Below, piece after piece: positions 1-7,159 of a stretch of DNA of 16,072 nt. The position numbers were made by a program, and so were the translations under genes. The notes below the pieces were generated by a model, which saw only the letters and a program-made list of their open reading frames with translations, was not told the DNA's origin and ran no database searches. Positions within the stretch are counted from its first letter, which is position 1, and each line of letters begins with the position of its first letter. Source of the DNA: Betaproteobacteria bacterium. Its GTDB lineage: Bacteria; Pseudomonadota; Gammaproteobacteria; Burkholderiales; Burkholderiaceae_C. Location: NCBI GenBank assembly GCA_005884255.1, contig VBDL01000026.1, positions 1-16,072 on the forward strand, in the 5' to 3' direction.

Positions 1-121
1 GGTAGCGCGCGAAGGCGAACACGGCGCCGCTGGCGATCAGCGCGGCGAACAGCCAGTCGTAGAGGCTGCGGCCGGCGAAGAGGCCGGGGCGGCGGCCGAG
101 GGTCAGCGTGGTGGTGTTCAT
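1..121 (-). CDS. ccsB: Cytochrome c biogenesis protein CcsB/ResC, N-terminal 40 residues (cut by left edge)
   Basis: Only the first 40 codons are present, reading leftward from the ATG at 121-119. The visible protein begins MNTTTLTLGRRPGLF and then enters a hydrophobic stretch (about residues 22-40) consistent with a first membrane helix. The start codon overlaps the resB stop as ATGA (118-121), the arrangement expected for translational coupling. In System II cytochrome c maturation this protein carries the WWD heme-handling domain and joins heme to apocytochromes outside the inner membrane together with ResB; that domain lies outside the window. The call rests mainly on position directly after resB and on the N-terminal style, so it is strong by context but not proven by a domain. 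Confidence 0.75.
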   Translation of the reverse strand, partial: MNTTTLTLGRRPGLFAGRSLYDWLFAALIASGAVFAFARY

Positions 122-2232
122 GGTGCCTCCTTCAGGAGCGCGGTCTTCAGCGTAGCGAATTCCGTGTCGGCGTCCAGTGTGCGCCGCATCACCGACAAGG
201 CGGTGGTGATGCGCGTCGTGCCCGGCGCGCTACCCGCTTCGAGCCAGATCCACAGCCGGCGTTCCCGGATGTAGAGCATCGCGAACACGCCGACGATGAG
301 CAGCAGCGCGCCGAGGTAGACCAGCGTCTTGCCCGGCGTGCGCGCGACCTGGAACACGCTGGCCTGCACCTGCTTGAAGTCGGCCAGCTCGAAAAGCACC
401 GGCGCGGGGTAGAGGAAGCTGTCCGACAGCGACAGAACCGCCTGCGTCATGAAGCCCTGCGTCTTGTCGTCGTTGGCGAGCGGCGCGATGCCGGCGCGCT
501 CGCGCGACAGGTTCGCGAGCTCGTAGAGGCTGCCGTTGAGGATGCGCAGCAGCACTTCGGAGATGCGCTGGCGCTCGGCCTCCGGAACGCTGGCTTCGAG
601 GAAGTCGGCGAGCGCCTTGAGGCCGCCCGTCGGCGTTTGATCCTTCTTTGCCGCATCGGCACCGGCGAACAGGCCCAGCGTGCGCAGCGCCGTGGCGCGC
701 AGCTGCTGCGCCATCTCCGGCCGGTTGGCCGGCGTAGCCGCCGCGACGTAGCGCTGCGCGGCCTGCTCGCGCAGTGCGGGGTCGAGCAGCGCGCTGCGCA
801 GGCGCAGCCAGCCGTCGAGCTTGTCGTTCTCGTCGGCGGGAATGCGCAGGTAGCGGAACGGCTCGTCCGGCGTGTCGCGCAGGCCGGCGAGGAACACGCG
901 CTGGCCGTCGAGCTCGATCGGCAGCATGTAGTTGTTGAACTCGCGCGCCTGGCCGGCCGCATCGCGCAGCTTGTAGCCGATCGACGGGCCGACGTTGCGC
1001 AGCGTCTTCGCGGTCTGCGACTTGGCGCCCGAGCCGAGGTGCTGCTGCAGCGAGCCGACCAGATCGACCTTGCGCACGTCGGTCGCGCTCGCGCTGGCGC
1101 TGCCGAGGTTCTCGACGTTGATCACGCGCAGCCCGGTGAACTCCAAGGTCATCTTGCTGCCGCCCGAACTCGCGAGCGACGTGCTGCCGCCGATCGTGCC
1201 TTCGATGTCGAACGGCGTGCCGCCGGCGGTCATCGGCAGTGCGTGCAGCTTCACGGCGGAGCCGCCGTCGTCGAAGCTGCTCTGGTAGATCGCGATGCCG
1301 CGGTGGAAGGCGGGCTCGTTGACTTTCACCGTCGTCGCGGTCGCTTGGCCGGTCTCGTGATCGTGGATCACGATCTCGCTGGCGAACAGCTTGGGCATGC
1401 CGGTGGGGTAGTAGTCGACGATGAACTTCTTCAGCTCCACGTCGAAGGGCAGCTCCTGCAGCACCACGCCATCGGGCAGGTTGATGATGGCGGTGCTGGC
1501 GCGCGCGCCCTCGGGCACCGCGAGGTTGGCGCGGAAGGTCGGGTTGGCGTCGGACAGCCGATGCTGCGCCGGCACGTCGCGGATCATGCCGGCGCCGGCG
1601 TAGGTGCGCTTGCCCTGCAGCGCCATCTGCGCACGCACGATGAGGTCGCCATCGGCCAGGCCGCCGAGGCAGATCAGCACGATGGCCGTGTGCGCGCTGA
1701 GGTAGCCGAGCTTGTTGGCGCCGCCCTGGCGCGCGGCGATCATCGTGCCATGCGCGCGCTCGTCGGCCTTGGCCTTCCAGCCGCCGGCGGTGAGCAGCGC
1801 GCTCACGCGCGCGATCACTTGCTCGCGCGTCTCGGCCACCTCGCCGCGGGCCTTGTGGTGAAAGGCCTGCAGCGCCTGCTCGCGCACGTGTTCCTTGAAG
1901 GTGCGCAGGTCGGCGGCGATCTTCGGCACGTTGCGCGCAATGCACAGGCTGGTGGAGAGAACGAGAAAGCCGAGGATCAGCAGGAACCAGCCGGCGCTGT
2001 ACACGGTGTACAGGCCCACGGCGCCGAACACCTCGGCCCAGAACGGCCCGAACTGGTTCACGTAGTTCGGCAGCGGCTCGTGCTGGCGCACGACGGTGCC
2101 GATCATCGACGCGATGCAGATCACCGTGAGCAGCGAGATCGAGAAGCGCATCGACGACACGAGCTCCAGCGTGTCGCGCCACGCGCGCGAGCCGCGCTGT
2201 ACTTCGAGGCCGGTGGTCGGGAGGCTGCTCAT
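118..2232 (-). CDS. resB: ResB, cytochrome c biogenesis protein (System II)
   Basis: The product has 704 residues, a normal length for proteobacterial ResB. It is an inner-membrane protein that works with CcsB/ResC to carry heme across the membrane and attach it to CXXCH motifs of apocytochromes. Membrane helices are visible at about residues 28-48, 78-98, 175-195 and 638-657. Between the third and fourth lies a large soluble domain, presumably periplasmic, which is the ResB layout. His181 in the third helix (LSAHTAIVLI) fits the conserved heme-ligand position of the family. The ATG at 2232 has no Shine-Dalgarno; a -10-like GATAAT lies six bases upstream (2239-2244), so the transcript may be leaderless. 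The gene follows the diheme cytochrome on the same strand, separated by a terminator, and overlaps ccsB by 4 bp. Confidence 0.93.
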   Translation of the reverse strand: MSSLPTTGLEVQRGSRAWRDTLELVSSMRFSISLLTVICIASMIGTVVRQHEPLPNYVNQFGPFWAEVFGAVGLYTVYSAGWFLLILGFLVLSTSLCIARNVPKIAADLRTFKEHVREQALQAFHHKARGEVAETREQVIARVSALLTAGGWKAKADERAHGTMIAARQGGANKLGYLSAHTAIVLICLGGLADGDLIVRAQMALQGKRTYAGAGMIRDVPAQHRLSDANPTFRANLAVPEGARASTAIINLPDGVVLQELPFDVELKKFIVDYYPTGMPKLFASEIVIHDHETGQATATTVKVNEPAFHRGIAIYQSSFDDGGSAVKLHALPMTAGGTPFDIEGTIGGSTSLASSGGSKMTLEFTGLRVINVENLGSASASATDVRKVDLVGSLQQHLGSGAKSQTAKTLRNVGPSIGYKLRDAAGQAREFNNYMLPIELDGQRVFLAGLRDTPDEPFRYLRIPADENDKLDGWLRLRSALLDPALREQAAQRYVAAATPANRPEMAQQLRATALRTLGLFAGADAAKKDQTPTGGLKALADFLEASVPEAERQRISEVLLRILNGSLYELANLSRERAGIAPLANDDKTQGFMTQAVLSLSDSFLYPAPVLFELADFKQVQASVFQVARTPGKTLVYLGALLLIVGVFAMLYIRERRLWIWLEAGSAPGTTRITTALSVMRRTLDADTEFATLKTALLKEAP

Positions 2233-2238
2233 CGCGCG

Positions 2239-2244
2239 ATTATC
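2239..2244 (-). promoter_or_regulatory. -10-like hexamer placed for a leaderless resB transcript
   Basis: On the minus strand the hexamer is GATAAT (5 of 6 to TATAAT) and ends six bases before the resB ATG. Transcription starting about seven bases downstream would begin at or next to the start codon. There is no Shine-Dalgarno, which agrees with a leaderless message. No good -35 is seen; that position falls inside the terminator hairpin at 2256-2279. This is an inference from spacing. Confidence 0.3.
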
Positions 2245-2252
2245 CGGGGCAC

Positions 2253-2279
2253 AAAAAAGGCCGGTGCGAGACCGGCCTT
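2253..2279 (-). terminator. Rho-independent terminator after the diheme cytochrome c gene
   Basis: Read on the minus strand, AAGGCCGGT and ACCGGCCTT pair as a 9-bp stem around a short loop and run into a T tract (the six A at 2253-2258 on the plus strand). It lies 22 bases after the cytochrome stop and 21 bases before the resB start. It should therefore end or attenuate the cytochrome transcript before resB. Confidence 0.8.
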
Positions 2280-2301
2280 GTCGGGCAAGGGAGAGTTTGC
2301 T

Positions 2302-2976
2302 TCAACGCAAGCCGGCGACGTAGTCGGCCACGGCCTTGATCTCGCGGTCGTTCATCTTCAGCACCACGCCGGCCATCTGCGGGCTGTTGGTGCGCGCGCC
2401 GCTGCGGAACGCCAGGAGCTGCGCCTCGGTGTAGTCGGCATGCTGGCCGCCGATGCGCGGGTACTGCGCGGGGATGCCGGAGCCGGTGGGGCTGTGGCAG
2501 CCGGCGCAGGCCGGCACCTGGCGGTCGGGCAGGCCGCCGCGGTAGATCTTCTCGCCGAGCTTGACCAGGTCCTTGTTCTTCGCGAAGCCGGGCTTGGCGC
2601 TCTTGCCGCCGTAGAAGGCGGCGACGCTCTTCATGTCGGCCTCCGACAGCGCCGACGCGAAGCCCTGCATGATCGGGTTCTTGCGCTTGCCTTCCTTGAA
2701 CTCGGTCAGCTGCTTGGCGATGTAGTCGGGATGCTGGCCTTGCAGGATGGGGTTGGCCGGGCTGCCACGCGAACCATCGTTGGTATGGCAGGCGGCGCAG
2801 ACTTGCCCGGAGATCGTCTGGCCGCGCGCGAGGTCGGGCTTGAACGTCGTCTTGGGCGCGTGGGCCGCCTCGACGGCCACGGAGGCCGCGAACCCGGGGG
2901 CGGATGCGGCGCCTCCAGCGGCAAGGGCGGGCGCGGCAAGGGCGGCGGCAAACAGCAGGGCAAGGGTCGACTTCAT
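2302..2976 (-). CDS. Diheme cytochrome c, cytochrome c4-like
   Basis: The product has 224 residues. A signal peptide opens with MKSTLALLFAAALAAPALA, so the protein is exported to the periplasm. Two c-type heme sites are visible, CAACH and CAGCH, each followed later by a candidate Met axial ligand (in KNPIMQGFA and NSPQMAGV). The halves resemble each other, as in cytochrome c4, a two-domain electron carrier that feeds terminal oxidases. Length and layout fit that family. I chose the ATG at 2976 because translation from it begins directly with the signal peptide; the in-frame TTG at 3000 would add eight residues before it. The gene is divergent from engB, and a terminator separates it from resB, whose product would help mature this cytochrome. 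A different class I diheme cytochrome cannot be excluded. Confidence 0.88.
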   Translation of the reverse strand: MKSTLALLFAAALAAPALAAGGAASAPGFAASVAVEAAHAPKTTFKPDLARGQTISGQVCAACHTNDGSRGSPANPILQGQHPDYIAKQLTEFKEGKRKNPIMQGFASALSEADMKSVAAFYGGKSAKPGFAKNKDLVKLGEKIYRGGLPDRQVPACAGCHSPTGSGIPAQYPRIGGQHADYTEAQLLAFRSGARTNSPQMAGVVLKMNDREIKAVADYVAGLR

Positions 2977-3009
2977 GTCGTATGCGGGCGTCGGTGGCAA
3001 AACCGCGCG

Positions 3010-3019
3010 ATTTTACAAT
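3010..3019. promoter_or_regulatory. Overlapping divergent -10-like hexamers between the cytochrome and engB
   Basis: The plus strand carries TACAAT at 3014-3019, ending five bases before the engB ATG. The minus strand carries TAAAAT at 3010-3015, facing the cytochrome gene. The two hexamers share two base pairs, so polymerase binding in one direction would exclude the other. -35 matches are poor on both strands. For engB the geometry implies a start of transcription at or near the ATG (leaderless), which fits the lack of a Shine-Dalgarno. Confidence 0.35.
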
Positions 3020-3024
3020 GGCTC

Positions 3025-3650
3025 ATGAACGAGTCCGGGACCCCCCCACACAACAATGAGAAGGCGGCGTTGGCGTGGACGCACACGGCGCGCTTTCTCA
3101 CCACCGCCAGCCGGCTGGACCAGCTGCCCGCCACCGAGCTGCCGGAGATCGCCTTCGTCGGCCGCTCCAATGCCGGCAAGTCCACCGCGATCAACACGCT
3201 GGCGCAGCAAAGGCGCCTCGCGTTCGCGTCGAAGACGCCGGGCCGCACGCAGCACATCAATCTGTTCGAGGTCGGCCCGAAGGACGCCGCCGATGCCTTG
3301 TTCGCCGACCTGCCAGGCTATGGCTATGCCGCGGTGGAGCGCGGCGCGAAGCTGCGCTGGCAGCAGGTGATGGCCGAGTACCTCGAGGTGCGGCGCAGCC
3401 TGTCCGGCAGCAGCTGCTGCGCTTCATCGCGCCGCGCGTGGCCACCGGTGAGGTGAAGCTGCTGGTGCTGCTGACCAAGGCCGACAAGCTCAACCGCAAG
3501 GAGGCCGATGCGGCGCTGCGCAGCGTCAGCCAGGGCCTGAGCGAGCTGGCCAACGAGCAGAGCGACATCAACGTCACGCTGTTCTCGGCGCTGAAGAAGA
3601 GCGGCGTCGGCGATGCCGCGCAGCTGCTGCACGGCTGGGCCCATCCATGA
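3025..3650 (+). CDS. engB: EngB (YihA/YsxC) GTP-binding protein, reading frame broken by an internal deletion
   Basis: EngB is an essential GTPase of late ribosome assembly, and its motifs are clear. G1 is GRSNAGKST (residues 46-53), the G2 region is TPGRTQ (71-76) and G3 is DLPG (95-98), all in the frame starting at 3025. After SLSG (residue 128, near 3408) this frame runs into unrelated sequence and stops at 3456. The family sequence resumes in another frame at 3405 (RQQLLRF), with G4 TKAD at 3474-3485 and a G5-like SALKKSG, and ends at 3650. The segment between G3 and G4 that normally carries a beta strand and a conserved Asp is absent, about 14-16 codons (46-52 bp, not a multiple of three). 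As read, no functional EngB is made. An assembly or sequencing error is likely because the gene is normally essential. The stop overlaps the next gene as ATGA. Confidence 0.88.
3403..3408 (+). other. Deletion junction inside engB
   Basis: The two reading frames of engB meet here. The bases CGGC at 3405-3408 can serve as the end of the upstream SLSG coding and the start of the downstream RQQ coding, so the loss may have happened between two CGGC copies (microhomology). Comparison with the known family layout suggests about 46-52 bp are missing. Confidence 0.75.
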
Positions 3651-4546
3651 CGGCGACCATCGAGTGCGTCGACGCCGCGCTGCCGCACGGCATCACCTTG
3701 TCGTGCCGCGCTGCCGGCCCACTGGATGCGCCACGGCTGCTGTTCGTGCACGGCTTCCCCGAAGCCGCTTTCGTGTGGGATGAGGTGATGCTTGCGTTGG
3801 CCGATCGCTACCGCTGCATCGCGCCGAATCTGCGTGGCTACGAGCGGTCTTCCGCCCCCGCGGAGGTCGAGGCCTATCGCGCGAAGCACCTGATGGCCGA
3901 CCTCGCGGCGCTCATTGCGCAAACCGGCCAGGGCCCGCTGGCGGCGCTGATTGCCCACGACTGGGGCGGCGCGGTGGCGTGGAATCTCGCGGTGCAGCGT
4001 CCGGAGCTGATGCAGCGGCTGGTCATCATCAACTCGCCGCACCCGGGCACCTTTGCCCGCGAGCTGCAGCACAACGCGGCGCAGCAGCAGGCCAGCGCCT
4101 ACATGAACTTCTTCTGCCGCGACGATGCGGCCGAGCTGCTGGCGCAGAACGATTTCGCGCGGCTGTGGCCTTCGTTCACGCGCATGGGCGGCGCCTGGCT
4201 CACGGAGAGCGTGAAGGAGCAGTACCGCGCGGTGTGGCGGCAGGGGTTGCAGGGCGGGCTGAACTACTACCGCGCGTCACCGCTGCGCCCGCCCACCGCC
4301 GACGACCTCGGCGCGCTGAAGGTGCAGTTCGCGCCGGAGTTCGTCACCGTGCGCGTGCCGACGCGCGTGGTCTGGGGCATGGAGGACACGGCCTTGCCGC
4401 CGGCGCTGCTCGACGGCCTGGAAGAGTTCGTGCCCGATCTGCACATCACGCGCGTGGCCGGCGCCACGCACTGGATCGTGCACGAGCGGCCGCAGCTGGT
4501 GGTGCAGGAGATCGAGAGCGTGTTGAACGCTCAATCGAAGACGTAG
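3647..4546 (+). CDS. Alpha/beta hydrolase, epoxide-hydrolase-like
   Basis: The product has 299 residues, a typical length, with no signal peptide, so it is probably cytoplasmic. The oxyanion-hole motif HGFPE is at residues 35-39. The nucleophile elbow is HDWGG with Asp105 instead of Ser, which places it with epoxide hydrolases and haloalkane/haloacetate dehalogenases rather than esterases. The charge relay would be Asp247 (GMEDTALP) and His275 (GATHW). Lid tyrosines, needed to protonate the epoxide, may be Tyr152 and Tyr207 or Tyr208. HGFPE with HDWGG and the two tyrosines favour an epoxide hydrolase over fluoroacetate dehalogenase, which usually has HDRG. The substrate is unknown. The ATG overlaps the engB stop as ATGA, so it is probably co-transcribed and translationally coupled. 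Its 3' end overlaps the convergent small gene by 16 bp. Confidence 0.85.
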   Translation: MTATIECVDAALPHGITLSCRAAGPLDAPRLLFVHGFPEAAFVWDEVMLALADRYRCIAPNLRGYERSSAPAEVEAYRAKHLMADLAALIAQTGQGPLAALIAHDWGGAVAWNLAVQRPELMQRLVIINSPHPGTFARELQHNAAQQQASAYMNFFCRDDAAELLAQNDFARLWPSFTRMGGAWLTESVKEQYRAVWRQGLQGGLNYYRASPLRPPTADDLGALKVQFAPEFVTVRVPTRVVWGMEDTALPPALLDGLEEFVPDLHITRVAGATHWIVHERPQLVVQEIESVLNAQSKT

Positions 4547-4791
4547 CGGCCCTTGAGCATGCGCGCCGCGCTCTGCAGGCGCTCGCGCAGATGCGGGAAC
4601 AGCTCGGACGACGATTCGCTGGCGTGGATGCAGCGCGACTGGTCGGACGGCACGTATTCGACGTTCAGCACACAGCTCGCTTCGCCGCAGCTGTATTCCA
4701 TCGTTTGCGGGTCGAGCAGGCTCACCGACCAGCCTTCGCTCGATGCCACCGTGTTGTGGCCCACCGTCCAGAGTTCTTTGCGCATCAACAT
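4531..4791 (-). CDS. Small conserved-looking protein of unknown function, 86 residues
   Basis: I do not recognise a domain. The protein is soluble (no signal peptide or membrane segment), starts MLMRKELWTVGHNTVASSEG and has three cysteines (35, 40, 54), the first two spaced C-X4-C in YSCGEASC. The C-terminal third is charged and probably helical. The frame stays open upstream to 4914, but I chose the ATG at 4791 because a purine-rich GGAAGGGG (4797-4804) sits five bases before it, and the extra upstream residues look like non-coding composition. The stop lies inside the 3' end of the convergent hydrolase gene (16-bp overlap), so the two could interfere as antisense transcripts. Its job is unknown; the C-X4-C could bind metal or form a disulfide, but this is speculative. 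Confidence 0.6.
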   Translation of the reverse strand: MLMRKELWTVGHNTVASSEGWSVSLLDPQTMEYSCGEASCVLNVEYVPSDQSRCIHASESSSELFPHLRERLQSAARMLKGRYVFD

Positions 4792-4796
4792 CTTTT

Positions 4797-4804
4797 CCCC
4801 TTCC
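4797..4804 (-). promoter_or_regulatory. Ribosome binding site that decides the start of the 86-residue protein
   Basis: On the minus strand GGAAGGGG lies five bases before the ATG at 4791. The longer in-frame start at 4914 shows no comparable site, so the short form is preferred. Confidence 0.5.
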
Positions 4805-4933
4805 ACATGGCGCCTTGGCTGCTTCGTGCGAGAGCTTGGCGCCGACGTGACTCTAGGCTCGTCGCTGAAGGGTGGCATCACCCGACTTTGGGGGGTGGGA
4901 ATATTCAGCGCCAAAGGGGTGACGAAATCACAC

Positions 4934-7159
4934 TCAAGGCCGCCCGAGGAACAGCGTGATGCCGGTCGAGCCGTGGGGCGCGTGCGTGAGGCCGAAGTAC
5001 AGCGGCCCGATGCCGGTGTCCGCGCCGAAGAACATGCTCATGCCGGTGCGCAAATCGCCCAGGCTGAGGTCGGCCTTGCGCAGCCACGCATTGCCCGCTT
5101 CCAGCGATGCGCCGAAGAAGAAGCCGCGCGTCAGTGTGGGCGTCTGGCTCAGGCGCATGTACCACGCGAGGCGGCCGAACAGCAGGTAGTTGCCTTCGAG
5201 CTGCCCCGGCTTGTAGCCCGACAACTGCTGGAAGCCGCCGAGCGCATAGCGCCCGACCGCGGCGCTGCGTGCCTGGTCCACCGCCAGCATCTGGCCATAG
5301 AGGCTGAACGTGTGGCGACCCCAGCTGCCCACCGTCAGCGCATTGGCTTCGACGCGGTTGAAGCGCTGCGACTCCGTGCGCCGCACCTCGCCGGTCACCG
5401 CCTCGGCCTCGATGCGATAGCCGCTTTGCGGGAAGCTCGCGTAGTCGAGCTGATCGATCACCGCGCGGGCGCGCAGGCCGGTCTCGGTCAGCGCGTCGCC
5501 GGTGAAGGAAGGATCGGGGAAGTCGCTGGACAGGATGCGCGGCGTCGTGCGCATGCGCAGCTTGGTCAGGCCCAGGCGCAACTCGCCCAGGCGGCCCCAG
5601 GGCTGGCCGAGGTCGATGCCGACGCGCTCGGTGCCGCGCTGGAACACGCCGAGCTCGTTGCCGCTGTCGCGATCGAAGGCCGAGACCTCGCGCCGCTCGA
5701 TGCCCGCATAGCCGGCCACGAACCAGTCGAAGGCCGGCCCGCGCGTCACGTTCAAGGGTTCGTACAGCTCCGTGTACCACAGCGGCACGGCGCCGAGCTG
5801 CAGGCGATTGCGCCACTCGCCGCCGTTGCGCGTGAGCCAATGGCGGTTGTGGCTGATCTTCAGGTTGAAGGCGCTGCGACCGGCGAAATCGGTCGACAGG
5901 TCGAGCCCGATGCGGAAGTAGTGCGGCCCCCAGGGCTTGTCTTCGAGCTCGAATTCGAGGCCGTCGCCCTGCATCTCCGGCAGCAGCCGGTAGTCGGCGC
6001 GCACGTAGTCGCCGGTGGCGGCCAGCGCGCGCGCATCGCGCTCGGCCTGGGCGGCGTCGAAGGGCTGGCCGGGCTGCGACTCGAGCTGCGCCGTCAGCCG
6101 CTCGGGCACGGTCTGCGTCGAGCCGGTGATGCGCACGAAGGAGAGCGTCGCGTGCGGTGCTTGCGGCTGCGGGTGGGCGGCGCGCCACGCGGCGTAGCGC
6201 GGCGCGTCGAGCGCCAGCGCGGCGAGCCGCGGCACCATCTGCTCGGCGCCGCGCCGGCCCAATTCGATGAACGCCAGGGCGCTGTCGAAGTCGGCGGCGG
6301 TGAGCTTGCCGAGCTGCGGCGACACCAGCACGTCGGCCGGCTGCAGCGTCGCCAGGCTGCGCTGCACGTTCTGCTCGGTGAGGATGTTGATCATCTGCTG
6401 CGTCACGCCGAAGGCGGTGGCGAGCGTGTCGCGCGCCGCCAGCGGCGTGCCGATGTTGACGACGATCAGCACGTCGGCGCCCATCGCGCGTGCCACATTC
6501 ACCGGCACGTTGTTCACGAGGCCGCCATCGCCGAGCACGCGGCCATCGATCTCGGTCGGCGAGAACACGCCGGGCACGCTCATGCTGGAGCGCAGCGCGA
6601 GCGCCAGGTCGCCTTCGGAGAGGATCACCGGCTGGCCGCTCTCCATGTCGGTGGCCACCGCGCGGAAGGGGATCGGCAATTCGTCGAAGCGCTGCACGCC
6701 GCGCACCGGCAGCGTGTAGCGGCGCAGCAGCGACTCCAGGCCACGGCTCGATACGGCGCCCTGCGGCGTGCGGAACTCGCCGTCGCGCAGCCCGAGCTCG
6801 AGCACCGGCGAGATCTCGAAGTCCTCTTCCTTGCGCCGCTGCGACAACTCGCGCCGCTCGACGCGGCTGGCAAAGAGGTTGTCCCAGCGCACGCGCAGCA
6901 GCTCGCGCTCCAGCTCGTCGGCGCTCATGCCGCTGGCGTAGAGGCCGCCGATGATGGCGCCCATCGACGTGCCGGCGATCACGTCGATCGGCACATGCTC
7001 GCGTTCCAGCACCTTGAGCACGCCGACATGCGCGAGGCCGCGCGCGCCGCCGCCGGAAAGCACGAGGCCGATGCGCGGCCGCTCGGGCGGCGCGGTCTGG
7101 GCCCGCGCACTGCCGAGCAGCGCCAGGGCGGCCAGCAGCGCGACTGCGCTACACCGCAT
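4934..7159 (-). CDS. Patatin-like phospholipase with POTRA and outer-membrane barrel (type Vd/PlpD-like)
   Basis: The product has 741 residues. A signal peptide (MRCSAVALLAALALLGSARA, then QT) is followed by a patatin lipase domain (about 28-310). The domain holds the oxyanion motif SGGGARG (35-41), the nucleophile GTSMG (Ser65) and the dyad DGG (Asp211), so all catalytic residues are present. Residues about 337-408 look like one POTRA domain. Residues about 410-741 alternate polar and hydrophobic as in a bacterial-surface-antigen/Omp85-type barrel. This order defines type Vd autotransporters such as PlpD, in which the lipase is carried to the surface by its own barrel and acts on phospholipids. 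Whether the lipase is released is unknown. The start overlaps the DUF1631 stop by 11 bp, suggesting coupled translation. No terminator is seen before the small gene downstream. Confidence 0.9.
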   Translation of the reverse strand: MRCSAVALLAALALLGSARAQTAPPERPRIGLVLSGGGARGLAHVGVLKVLEREHVPIDVIAGTSMGAIIGGLYASGMSADELERELLRVRWDNLFASRVERRELSQRRKEEDFEISPVLELGLRDGEFRTPQGAVSSRGLESLLRRYTLPVRGVQRFDELPIPFRAVATDMESGQPVILSEGDLALALRSSMSVPGVFSPTEIDGRVLGDGGLVNNVPVNVARAMGADVLIVVNIGTPLAARDTLATAFGVTQQMINILTEQNVQRSLATLQPADVLVSPQLGKLTAADFDSALAFIELGRRGAEQMVPRLAALALDAPRYAAWRAAHPQPQAPHATLSFVRITGSTQTVPERLTAQLESQPGQPFDAAQAERDARALAATGDYVRADYRLLPEMQGDGLEFELEDKPWGPHYFRIGLDLSTDFAGRSAFNLKISHNRHWLTRNGGEWRNRLQLGAVPLWYTELYEPLNVTRGPAFDWFVAGYAGIERREVSAFDRDSGNELGVFQRGTERVGIDLGQPWGRLGELRLGLTKLRMRTTPRILSSDFPDPSFTGDALTETGLRARAVIDQLDYASFPQSGYRIEAEAVTGEVRRTESQRFNRVEANALTVGSWGRHTFSLYGQMLAVDQARSAAVGRYALGGFQQLSGYKPGQLEGNYLLFGRLAWYMRLSQTPTLTRGFFFGASLEAGNAWLRKADLSLGDLRTGMSMFFGADTGIGPLYFGLTHAPHGSTGITLFLGRP

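Noticed and set aside
2977..3000. TTG start at 3000 for the diheme cytochrome
   Set aside because: It would place eight residues before a signal peptide that begins cleanly at the ATG at 2976.
637..3456. A 939-codon open frame on the plus strand
   Set aside because: Most of it lies antisense to resB and the cytochrome and has the R/A/G/H-rich composition of GC-rich shadow frames. Only its end, from 3025, is real (engB).
3647..4546. Fluoroacetate dehalogenase or haloalkane dehalogenase
   Set aside because: The nucleophile motif is HDWGG and a candidate tyrosine pair is present, which fits epoxide hydrolases better. The substrate remains open.
4792..4914. N-terminal extension of the small Cys protein to an ATG at 4914
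   Set aside because: The added residues look like untranslated sequence, while a good ribosome binding site precedes the ATG at 4791.
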